Assembly (NCBI GenBank): GCA_944392285.1
Contig: CALXWF010000053.1
Span: 1 to 9,639, forward strand
DNA: 9,639 bases
Reading direction: 5' to 3'
Origin: an uncultured Alphaproteobacteria bacterium
Lineage (GTDB): Bacteria > Pseudomonadota > Alphaproteobacteria > RF32 > CAG-239
The notes below the pieces were generated by a model. That model made no database searches. It saw nothing but the letters and a program-made list of their open reading frames with translations, and was not told the origin of the DNA. Below, one piece after another: positions 1-6,735 of this stretch; the first letter of the stretch is position 1; every line of letters starts with the position of its first letter. Made by a program: the position numbers and the translations under genes.

Positions 1-1679
1 GGGATAAATGATGTTTGGCTGATATGCAAGAAACCGCCAACGCCGATGAACAACATTATCATTATTAAAAAAATTACGCTGACTTTACGTCCTAAAAGCC
101 CGACTACCGAAGCATAGCGGTCACGCGTGCGGTTTACGGCATGGTTAAACCAAAACAGCGGGCCTGATTGTGCCGGTTTTAACGGTCTTAATAAGGTGGC
201 GCATAAAGCCGGTGATAAGGTCAAAGCGTTAATGGATGAAAAGGTTACCGAAGTCGAAATGGCAATGGCAAATTGTTTATAAATTTGTCCGGTAATACCG
301 CCCAAAAAGCCAACAGGTACAAAAATTGCCAACAAAACCAAGGTGGTGGCAACAACCGCACTTGATACTTGCTCCATGGCTTTAATCGTGGCTTCTTTCG
401 GTGGGAGTTTCTCATTTTCCATTAAGAACAGAACGCGCTCAACCACAACGATGGCATCGTCTACCACCAAACCAATGGCTAACACCAAACCAAACAAAGT
501 CATCATATTTAAGCTGTAGCCTAATGCCAGCATCACGGCAAAAGTGGCAAAAATTGATACCGGAATGGTTAAGGTCGGTACCAAGGTAGAGCGCCAGTCT
601 TGTAAGAATACATAACAAACCAAAATAACCAAAGCAAAAGTTAATACCAAAGTGAAGATAACTTCTTCAATGGATGCCTTAATATATTCGGTAGAATCAT
701 AACCGATGGTATAGATAATATCATCCGGAAAACGCTGTGCCAAACGGTCCATTTCGGCTTTTACACCGGCCATGGCATCCAGAGCATTTGCGCCGGCTAA
801 TTGGTTAATGGCAATAGCAACGTTTGGGGCGCCGTTAAACTTGGAGGTGGCATGGTAGCTTTCTTCTCCGATTTCAACACGGGCAATGTCTTTCAGATAT
901 ACCTGACCTCCTTGTTCGGCCGTGCGGATAATGATGTTCTTAAAGTCTTCAACTTCATTAATACGTCCTTGGGTTTGCAAGGTATAAACCATTTGTTGCG
1001 TGCCGTCACCGGGCATGGCACCGATGCTTCCTAAAGAGGGTTGATAGTTCTGGCCTTCAATGGCTGCTTTAATGGTATCTACCGGAATGTTTAAGGCCGT
1101 AATTTTGTCTGCATCTAACCAGACGCGCATGCTTAGTCTTGAAGAATAGACGTTAACTTCACCAACGCCGGCAACACGACTTAGGCTGTCTTTAATATTG
1201 TTTTGAACATAGTCGGCAAGCTCTAGCTGAGAATAAGTGTTGTTGGGGGAGAGCAAACTGATAAAGCCTAAAATATTTGATGAACGGCTTTTTACCGTCA
1301 GACCTTGACGTGTAACGTCTGTCGGCAGTTTGGACTGAGCTTGTTGAATGCGGTTTTGCACTTTAACTTGTGCCATATCACGGTCAACACCGACTTTAAA
1401 GGTAACGGTTAATTGATAGGAGGAGTTCTCAGAAGATGAACTCATGTATAACATGTCTTCAACACCGTTAATCTCTTCTTCCAAAGGAATACCGACGGTT
1501 TTGGCAATAACTTCGGCACTGGCTCCGGGGTAGGAGGCTGATACAACGATTTCAGGCGGTGTAATCTCCGGATATAAGGCAATCGGCAGAGAAAAAACCG
1601 AAATAGCGCCCGCCAGAGTTAAAACGATGGATATAACCATCGCAAAACGCGGGCGTTCAATAAAAATACGTGAAAACAT
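1..1679 (-). CDS. RND multidrug efflux pump, AcrB/HAE1 family (C-terminal part outside window)
   Basis: Inner-membrane proton/drug antiporter that passes drugs or other hydrophobic compounds through a periplasmic adaptor to an outer-membrane channel. My translation from the ATG at 1679 starts MFSRIFIERPRFAMVISIVL, the typical HAE1 first transmembrane helix, then ALYPEITPPEIVVSASYPGA of the porter domain. The TM4 signature GLVVDDAIVVVE places two adjacent aspartates at residues 407-408, the same numbers as the proton-relay pair of E. coli AcrB. ALTLSPALCA follows near the end of the first membrane block. 559 complete codons are visible of roughly 1030-1050 expected, with no internal stop. A GGAGGG ribosome site (1689-1694) lies inside the end of the adaptor gene, and only two bases separate that stop from this ATG, so translation is probably coupled. 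The family is certain; substrates cannot be read from sequence. The TM10 lysine is outside the window. Confidence 0.96.
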   Translation of the reverse strand, partial: MFSRIFIERPRFAMVISIVLTLAGAISVFSLPIALYPEITPPEIVVSASYPGASAEVIAKTVGIPLEEEINGVEDMLYMSSSSENSSYQLTVTFKVGVDRDMAQVKVQNRIQQAQSKLPTDVTRQGLTVKSRSSNILGFISLLSPNNTYSQLELADYVQNNIKDSLSRVAGVGEVNVYSSRLSMRVWLDADKITALNIPVDTIKAAIEGQNYQPSLGSIGAMPGDGTQQMVYTLQTQGRINEVEDFKNIIIRTAEQGGQVYLKDIARVEIGEESYHATSKFNGAPNVAIAINQLAGANALDAMAGVKAEMDRLAQRFPDDIIYTIGYDSTEYIKASIEEVIFTLVLTFALVILVCYVFLQDWRSTLVPTLTIPVSIFATFAVMLALGYSLNMMTLFGLVLAIGLVVDDAIVVVERVLFLMENEKLPPKEATIKAMEQVSSAVVATTLVLLAIFVPVGFLGGITGQIYKQFAIAISTSVTFSSINALTLSPALCATLLRPLKPAQSGPLFWFNHAVNRTRDRYASVVGLLGRKVSVIFLIMIMLFIGVGGFLHISQTSFI

Positions 1680-1681
1680 TT

Positions 1682-2860
1682 TTATTCGCCCTCCACGCTA
1701 ACAGTCTCAGTGGCAAGAGCAATCTCTCCGACCTGAACTTTTTGACCGTTGCTGACTTTTTGTAAACCTTGAATTACAACACGTTCTCCGGGTTTGAGAC
1801 CATCCATGACAATTTGTTTGTCTTCCAGCGTATCGCCCATAACAACGCGTCTTTCATAGGCGATGTTATCATCTCCTACAACCATGACATAGTTGCCGTG
1901 TTTGTCTTGAGCAACTGAGGCTTGAGGGACTAAGAGGGCAAAATTATCTTCAGCATTGCCGATGCGAATGTCTACATAGTTGCCGGGAATCAGCAAATTG
2001 TCTTGGTTGGCATATTCGGCATAAACAGCAATGGTGGCCGTGTCAGAATTAATTTCATTATCGGTAAAGCGTGATTTTAAATGATTTACCAAAACACGTC
2101 CGTTAGGTAAAACCAATTCAGTTTTTAAAGAACCGCTGCCTTGGGTTATGCGTTGTTCACGCATGTTTAAGAAGTCTTTATCGGCAACGGAAAAAGCAAC
2201 GCGAATCGGGTCTGTTTGGACTATGCGCGCCAGATTTTGTGTGGTGGAGTTTACATAGTTACCTTCGGTTACCAAAGCTTTACCGATATAGCCTGTTATC
2301 GGGGCTTTGATTTCGGTATAACCCATATCAATTTTGGCCAGTTCCAGGTTGGCTTCTGCCTGAGCAACAGCCGCTTTTGCTTGCAAATAATTGCTTTCAG
2401 AGGTATCTAAAGTGGCTTTGGAGGCATAGTTTTGGCTGCTTAAAGATTTTTGACGCTTATAGTCTCTTTCGGCGCGAACAAGGTTGGCCTTTGCGCTGTT
2501 TAACTCGGCTTCACGCAAGTCTACCGTGGCCATGTATCTTTTTTGTTCAATGACAAATAAAATATCTCCTTCGTTGACCAAAGAGCCTTCCTGAAACAGA
2601 ACTTTTTCAACATAACCGGTAATCTGCGGACGCAAGTCTACCGACTTAATGGCTTCAACATGGCCAATGTAGCTCTTTTTGGGAGAAATGTTGCGTTGTT
2701 CAACTTGCTGTACCAAAACATAGGGGTCTCCCATACCGGCACCCATCATCGGAACAGCAGGCGTTAAACGTCCTTTAAGATACCATCCGGCCGCACCGCA
2801 TAATAGCAAAAGGGCCGTTCTTTTAAGAATAGTTCTGTTTTTTACTTTTCCGAGTTTCAT
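1682..2860 (-). CDS. RND efflux periplasmic adaptor (membrane fusion protein), AcrA/MexA-like
   Basis: Links the inner-membrane RND pump to an outer-membrane channel. The 392-residue length is normal for the family. A basic N-terminus and one hydrophobic stretch (about residues 14-28) form a signal anchor. The Cys21 in LLLLCGAAG is preceded by leucine, which is a poor lipobox, so a lipoprotein is less likely than an uncleaved anchor. The first lipoyl half is near 73-105 (VDLRPQITGYVEKVLFQEG), a Lys/Ala/Glu-rich coiled-coil hairpin covers about 106-179, and the second lipoyl half is near 181-212 (YTEIKAPITGYIGKALVTEG). A beta-barrel follows from about 215 to 300 with a membrane-proximal domain at the end. 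The ATG has an AAAGG-type ribosome site about eight bases upstream. The gene lies 12 bases after the TetR gene and directly before the pump gene, which fits a regulator-adaptor-pump operon. Confidence 0.96.
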   Translation of the reverse strand: MKLGKVKNRTILKRTALLLLCGAAGWYLKGRLTPAVPMMGAGMGDPYVLVQQVEQRNISPKKSYIGHVEAIKSVDLRPQITGYVEKVLFQEGSLVNEGDILFVIEQKRYMATVDLREAELNSAKANLVRAERDYKRQKSLSSQNYASKATLDTSESNYLQAKAAVAQAEANLELAKIDMGYTEIKAPITGYIGKALVTEGNYVNSTTQNLARIVQTDPIRVAFSVADKDFLNMREQRITQGSGSLKTELVLPNGRVLVNHLKSRFTDNEINSDTATIAVYAEYANQDNLLIPGNYVDIRIGNAEDNFALLVPQASVAQDKHGNYVMVVGDDNIAYERRVVMGDTLEDKQIVMDGLKPGERVVIQGLQKVSNGQKVQVGEIALATETVSVEGE

Positions 2861-2872
2861 CTTTAAGCCTTT

Positions 2873-3481
2873 CTATTTTAGACCTTTAATCATTATATCA
2901 AAACTGTTTTTGACAAGGGTTGGAAAATCATATGAATTGCGGTTGCTGATTTCACTGCGCAGTAAGCCATCCCAAAGAGCCATAATGCATAGAGCCGTTT
3001 GTTCAATGTCGGCTTCTGCTTTTATTTCGCCGTTTTCTTTCGCAAAAATCAGGGCCTCTTTTATGTGGCCTAACGGAAATTCCGCAATTTCTTTAAGAGA
3101 GGCGCCTATCTCCTTAAAGACAGGTTCAGACCACTCCATTTGAAACAAGACAAAAAACAAAAATTTGCGGTAGCCCGGCGTGTCACGAATTAATTCGGCA
3201 TCACGAATAAAGGCTGCTTTCATGGTTTGCAGACCAACCTCTTGGGGTAGGTTTTCTTCAATGCATCGATTGACGCGTGTATATGCCTCTTTTATTAAGG
3301 CCAAAACAATGTCTGGCTTGTTGCGAAAGTGCCAATATACCGCTCCTTTGGTAAGATTTATGCGCTTGGCTATTTCATCAAAAGTGGTTTTTGAATACCC
3401 TTTTTCATAAAATAAGTCCAGGGCGGCTTGTAAAATTTCACCACGGGTTTTTTCTGCTTCTGCCTTACTTTTCCTTGCCAT
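2873..3481 (-). CDS. TetR/AcrR-family transcriptional repressor of the efflux operon
   Basis: DNA-binding repressor of 202 residues, a normal TetR-family length. The N-terminal TetR domain is clear: an EKTRGEILQAALDLFYEKGY helix, then the helix-turn-helix at about residues 33-52 (FDEIAKRINLTKGAVYWHF), including the typical KGAVYWHF recognition segment. The remaining ~140 residues are helical and resemble the ligand-binding half of AcrR/TtgR-type regulators, which release DNA when a pump substrate binds. The ATG at 3481 is preceded only by a weak purine-rich stretch (AAAAAG). It is the first gene of the efflux transcript, 12 bases before the adaptor gene, with stop codon TAG. A perfect 9-bp inverted repeat lies 16 bases upstream over the predicted promoter, so autorepression and control of the downstream pump genes are likely. 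The actual ligand is unknown. Confidence 0.93.
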   Translation of the reverse strand: MARKSKAEAEKTRGEILQAALDLFYEKGYSKTTFDEIAKRINLTKGAVYWHFRNKPDIVLALIKEAYTRVNRCIEENLPQEVGLQTMKAAFIRDAELIRDTPGYRKFLFFVLFQMEWSEPVFKEIGASLKEIAEFPLGHIKEALIFAKENGEIKAEADIEQTALCIMALWDGLLRSEISNRNSYDFPTLVKNSFDIMIKGLK

Positions 3482-3496
3482 TTGTTTAACTTTTTA

Positions 3497-3524
3497 TATA
3501 TACATTCAACCTGGTATGTATATA
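3497..3524. promoter_or_regulatory. 28-bp inverted repeat, probable TetR-family operator
   Basis: The arms TATATACAT (3497-3505) and ATGTATATA (3516-3524) are perfect reverse complements separated by ten bases. Length, symmetry and the ACAT/ATGT core resemble what I recall of the operators bound by E. coli AcrR and Pseudomonas TtgR. The site covers the predicted -10 hexamer and start point of the promoter for the TetR gene, which is where a repressor would block RNA polymerase. Binding by the adjacent TetR protein is inferred from position. Confidence 0.7.
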
Positions 3525-3545
3525 CAATAATTCAATTTTTGACAA
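3517..3545 (-). promoter_or_regulatory. Predicted sigma70-type promoter of the tetR-efflux operon
   Basis: On the minus strand TTGTCA (3540-3545) is followed after 17 bases by TATACA (3517-3522), five and four matches to the -35 and -10 consensus. The predicted start near base 3510 gives a leader of about 30 bases before the ATG at 3481. The -10 lies inside one arm of the inverted repeat, which supports the pairing of promoter and operator. A second, weaker pair (TTGTAT and TGTATA, 17 apart) lies entirely within the operator region. Confidence 0.5.
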
Positions 3546-3587
3546 GCAAAATTTTAGTTTTTTACAAAAATTTCTTTTATAATTTTT

Positions 3588-3627
3588 AATAAAACTTCGC
3601 CTCGCATTTTTGATACGAGGCGAAAGT
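3588..3627 (-). terminator. Rho-independent terminator after ftsZ
   Basis: A perfect nine-base-pair, GC-rich stem (TTCGCCTCG at 3596-3604, CGAGGCGAA at 3616-3624) encloses an 11-base loop. On the minus strand the stem is followed by GTTTTATTAAAAATT, a U-rich release tract. The plus-strand side lacks an equally good tract, so the direction is minus. It lies about 80 bases after the ftsZ stop and separates the dcw cluster from the efflux operon. Confidence 0.85.
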
Positions 3628-3706
3628 TTCGGTTTATACTTATAATAATTTTATTTTCAAAGGAAATGTCATTTTGCGGCTGAAATTCATCTACACCCCA
3701 AAGTGA

Positions 3707-5377
3707 TTATTTCCGTCTTAAAAAGGAGGGAATTTCCAAGTTGGCACGTTCGGCCTCATAGTCATCATCTGAAAAACTCGGGGTTATCGGCTCTTGAAAA
3801 TGCTCTGCTTCCATTTTTTTCTTCTTATTCCGTCTGGCGATGGAAAAACCAGTAACTCTTTCAATTAAGGTTGGTCTGTATTCTTCCTCGTCATCATTAA
3901 TAATTAATTCTTCAGGTTCTTCCTGACGTTTGGTCTGGAAGGCGGAAGGATTATGATCAGGGAATAATTCCGGCTCTTCTTCAACGGTTTTTACCGCGGT
4001 TTTGGCCGTAAAAATATTTTCATTTGAAGATAAAATCCCATTTAACTGTGCTTCAGGGTTTTCTTCTTCGGTTTTATTAATAATTGCCTTGAATAAAGCC
4101 GAAGCCTTGGGCATTTCTGCCATTACTGAAGATTTGTCGAGCATGTCAAAATCTTCAAAACGGTTTTCGGAGGTTGCTCTGCTCACAGCAGCCTCGTTTG
4201 CAGCCTGAACTTCGGTCGGTTGAGAAACAGTTGAGACATTCTCAATTATTTCTTCAATGTTTTCGGAGGTTTCGGCTTTGGTGGCCGCAAACTTTTCCAA
4301 GTTGGAATCCAGCTCCGCACTGGGTACCTGAGGAACAACTTTTTCCTCAGTAAAACTTTCTTCAATATATTTGGCAGGTTGAGGGGCTTTGGGACGAACC
4401 GCGCCGCTTTCACCAATGCCGGTGGCAACAATGGAAACGCGAATCTTGCCGGCTAAAGTTTCATCAAAACTTGAGCCGAAGATGATATTGGCGTCTTCAT
4501 CAACTTCTTCTTTGATGCGGCTTGCAGCTTCATCAATCTCAAACAATGTAATGTCTGAACCGCCGGTGATGTTGATTAAAACACCTTTGGCTCCATGCAT
4601 GGAACAATCGTCTAACAGCGGGTTGGCAAGGGCTTGTTCCGCCGCTTTGACCGCACGGTCTTCTCCTTCGGCTTCACCGGTTCCCATTATGGCTTTACCT
4701 TTGTCTTCCATGATGGATTTGATATCGGCAAAATCAAGATTGATAAGACCCGGCATCATCATCAAATCGGTAATGGAGCGTACACCTGCATATAAAACAT
4801 TATCTGCCATGATAAAAGCATCAGCCAGAGTGGTTTTTTTGTCGGCTACGCGGAACAGATTTTGGTTGGGAATAATGATGATACTGTCTACTTCGCGGGT
4901 GAAATCTTCAACGGCAGCCTCGGCAGTTTCATAGCGTTTTTTACCTTCAAATTGGAAAGGTTTGGTAACAACGCCAACCGTTAAAATGCCTTTTTCTTTA
5001 GCTATTTTGGCAACGACCGGTGCTGCACCGGAGCCGGTGCCGCCGCCCATGCCGGCCGTAATAAATACCATGTTGGCGCCTTCAAGCTCTTTTTCAATTT
5101 CAGCTTTGGCTTCTTCGGCAGCAGCGCGTCCGACTTCGGGTCTGGCACCGGCACCAAGACCTTGGGTGGTTTCCAAACCTAGCTGAATCTTGCGGCTGGC
5201 GGTTGAGTGTGCCAAAGCCTGAGCATCCGTATTGGCAACAATAAAATCGACGCCTTCCAGTTTTTGCGCTATCATATTGTTAACGGCATTTCCGCCGCCG
5301 CCGCCGACACCGATTACAGAAATCCGCGGTTTCAAATGCATAACGGTTTTTTCTGGAACTGCTAATTTTATTGACAT
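3707..5377 (-). CDS. ftsZ: Cell division GTPase FtsZ
   Basis: Tubulin homologue that polymerises with GTP into the Z ring at the division site. Numbered from the ATG at 5377 (556 residues), the GTPase fold starts at about residue 16 with PRISVIGVGGGGGNAVNNM. The GTP-binding tubulin signature GGGTGSG is at 111-117, and the T7 loop NLDFAD at 213-218 carries the aspartates that complete the neighbouring subunit's active site. The globular part ends near 325 (RVSIVATGIG). A Glu-rich, low-complexity linker of roughly 210 residues follows, then the conserved C-terminal peptide EIPSFLRRK that binds FtsA. The long linker is usual in Alphaproteobacteria. The reading frame extends six codons further to a TTG at 5395, but GGGAG (5389-5393) lies just inside that extension and suits the ATG at 5377. 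It is the last gene of the cluster, followed by a terminator. Confidence 0.98.
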   Translation of the reverse strand: MSIKLAVPEKTVMHLKPRISVIGVGGGGGNAVNNMIAQKLEGVDFIVANTDAQALAHSTASRKIQLGLETTQGLGAGARPEVGRAAAEEAKAEIEKELEGANMVFITAGMGGGTGSGAAPVVAKIAKEKGILTVGVVTKPFQFEGKKRYETAEAAVEDFTREVDSIIIIPNQNLFRVADKKTTLADAFIMADNVLYAGVRSITDLMMMPGLINLDFADIKSIMEDKGKAIMGTGEAEGEDRAVKAAEQALANPLLDDCSMHGAKGVLINITGGSDITLFEIDEAASRIKEEVDEDANIIFGSSFDETLAGKIRVSIVATGIGESGAVRPKAPQPAKYIEESFTEEKVVPQVPSAELDSNLEKFAATKAETSENIEEIIENVSTVSQPTEVQAANEAAVSRATSENRFEDFDMLDKSSVMAEMPKASALFKAIINKTEEENPEAQLNGILSSNENIFTAKTAVKTVEEEPELFPDHNPSAFQTKRQEEPEELIINDDEEEYRPTLIERVTGFSIARRNKKKKMEAEHFQEPITPSFSDDDYEAERANLEIPSFLRRK

Positions 5378-5388
5378 GGTAATACTTA

Positions 5389-5393
5389 CTCCC
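5389..5393 (-). promoter_or_regulatory. Ribosome binding site favouring the ftsZ ATG at 5377
   Basis: GGGAG on the minus strand, 11 bases before the ATG at 5377. The spacing is slightly long, but the alternative TTG start at 5395 would place this motif inside the coding region and has no purine-rich site of its own (the bases before it read ATGCAAGCATT). Confidence 0.55.
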
Positions 5394-5429
5394 AAAATGC
5401 TTGCATAGATTAAACTTTATCTTAAGCAT

Positions 5430-5459
5430 AATCTAAAGTCATTAATGTTTGGTTACCAA
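5430..5459 (-). promoter_or_regulatory. Possible ftsZ promoter in the ftsA-ftsZ gap
   Basis: On the minus strand TTGGTA (5454-5459) is followed after 18 bases by TAGATT (5430-5435), each with four matches to the sigma70 consensus. The -35 overlaps a small inverted repeat, TTGGTTACCAA (5449-5459 on the plus strand). This is the only sizeable gap between genes in the dcw segment, and ftsZ often has extra promoters in other bacteria. The sequence alone is weak evidence because the gap is AT-rich. Confidence 0.25.
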
Positions 5460-5461
5460 GA

Positions 5462-6712
5462 TTAAAAATTTTGCTTTATCCAGCTAAAAATTCTTTCAAA
5501 GCCGTTAGAGCTTTTGGCCGGGCTGTTGATGAGTTTGGTGGGTTTTTTTTCACTGTAGTTGAGCGCAAACAAAAGCAAGCCCATGCAGGTGGAAAAGGCA
5601 GGGTTGCACAAACTTTCTTTTAAGGGCAGATTCCTCGGGCGTCCGAGCCGAACTTGCTTGTCAAGAATCGGGCCGGCTATTTCGTGAATCCCTTGCAGTT
5701 GACTGCAGCCGCCGGTTAAGACGACACGATGACTTGAGATATCTCCTAAGCCGATTTTATCCAATTTATCAGCCACAAGCTCAAAAATTTCTTCCACGCG
5801 GGCTTGAATAATGTTGGTTAACTCCGAGCGCGGAACTTGACGAATCGAGCTGTCATCTTCTTCGCCGACAGGATAAACATTGATGGTTTCTTCGCTGTCT
5901 TGACGTGAGGCAAAGGCACAACCGTATAAAGTTTTTAGTCTTTCGGCATGTGCAAAAGAGGTGGTTAAACCATAAGCAATGTCGTTGGTGATGTTGTTGC
6001 CGCCAACGCCGATTGAGGAAAAGTAAATGGGAAAGCCATCCTTAAACGTGGCAATGCTGGTGGTGCCGCCGCCGATATCTACAATCGTGGCACCAATGTC
6101 TTTTTCATCATCTACCAAACAAGCAAGACCTGAGGCATAGGCAGAAAAAGCCTTGCCGGCAATTTCAAGATGAGCGTTGTCAATAACCGCCGCAACATTG
6201 CGATAAACTAAATCCGGAACCAAGCCGAGCATGATGTCTACCGACAAACTTTCGCTGAAGATGTTTCTTGGGTCTTTGGTGACTTCGCCGTCGGCCAAAC
6301 GATAGTTGGTGGGCAGACAGTGTACAAGCTCGCAACCTTCAACATTGATTTTATTTAGGCCTTTTTCAATGACTTTGTTAATGTCATTTTCATTAATCGG
6401 GCGGTTTTTATTAACGGCAATGACGGCTTCTTTGATTACGGAGCGTATTTTGTCGCCCGAAACATTAACAATGACGCGGTCAATGCGGCAATTTGCTTTT
6501 TGTTCGGCCGTTTCTATCGCATTACATACCGAAAGCGTGGCCTGGGCAATGTCCGTGACAACACCGTTTTTTATGCCTTTTGAGGCATTGTAGCCAAAGC
6601 CGTCTATGGTAATTTTTTTATCGCGGCTGATTTTGGCAATGGCACAACATACTTTGGATGACCCAATATCCAAAGCGGCAATGGCCGTCAGACGATTAAA
6701 CGGATGTGTCAA
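5462..6712 (-). CDS. ftsA: Cell division protein FtsA (actin-like FtsZ membrane tether)
   Basis: Actin-family ATPase that anchors FtsZ filaments to the inner membrane and recruits later divisome proteins. From the chosen TTG at 6712 it has 416 residues, a normal length. Phosphate-1 motif LDIGSSK is at about 14-20, the FtsA-specific subdomain 1C lies roughly at 80-155, phosphate-2 motif VDIGGGTTS is at 211-219, and the adenosine motif LTGGCSQLQG is at 332-341. The last residues, NGFERIFSWIKQNF, form the amphipathic membrane-targeting helix. The start is TTG because AAGGGAGG lies seven bases before it; the in-frame GTG at 6730 has no ribosome site and would put that motif inside the gene. It begins 23 bases after the ftsQ stop and is followed by a gap of about 66-84 bases and then ftsZ, its direct partner. 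Confidence 0.97.
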   Translation of the reverse strand: MTHPFNRLTAIAALDIGSSKVCCAIAKISRDKKITIDGFGYNASKGIKNGVVTDIAQATLSVCNAIETAEQKANCRIDRVIVNVSGDKIRSVIKEAVIAVNKNRPINENDINKVIEKGLNKINVEGCELVHCLPTNYRLADGEVTKDPRNIFSESLSVDIMLGLVPDLVYRNVAAVIDNAHLEIAGKAFSAYASGLACLVDDEKDIGATIVDIGGGTTSIATFKDGFPIYFSSIGVGGNNITNDIAYGLTTSFAHAERLKTLYGCAFASRQDSEETINVYPVGEEDDSSIRQVPRSELTNIIQARVEEIFELVADKLDKIGLGDISSHRVVLTGGCSQLQGIHEIAGPILDKQVRLGRPRNLPLKESLCNPAFSTCMGLLLFALNYSEKKPTKLINSPAKSSNGFERIFSWIKQNF

Positions 6713-6719
6713 TGTCGCG

Positions 6720-6727
6720 CCTCCCTT
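6720..6727 (-). promoter_or_regulatory. Strong ribosome binding site fixing the ftsA TTG start
   Basis: AAGGGAGG on the minus strand, seven bases before TTG at 6710-6712. It is the best Shine-Dalgarno match noticed in the window and argues against the upstream GTG at 6728-6730 as the start of ftsA. Confidence 0.75.
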
Positions 6728-6735
6728 CACTTGAT

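Noticed and set aside
2795..2805. Possible lipobox cysteine in the adaptor N-terminus (LLLLCGAAG)
   Set aside because: Leucine at -1 does not fit the lipobox, where Gly, Ala or Ser is expected. A signal anchor is more likely.
3640..3690. 16-codon minus-strand frame starting ATG at 3690 in the ftsZ 3' region
   Set aside because: Very short, weak ribosome site, no recognisable protein features, and it ends just before the terminator. Chance frame is the simpler reading.
4389..4934. Plus-strand open frame of 181 codons opposite ftsZ
   Set aside because: It lies antisense to the conserved GTPase domain of ftsZ, and its translation is Ser/Met/Ala-rich with no family features. It reflects the codon use of the real gene. 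The same applies to the other plus-strand frames, e.g. 7903-8349 and 6306-6593.
5410..5425. Two TTAA boxes upstream of ftsZ resembling a CtrA site (TTAA-N7-TTAA)
   Set aside because: The boxes are eight bases apart instead of seven, the region is AT-rich, and no regulator evidence is in the window. Not strong enough to annotate.
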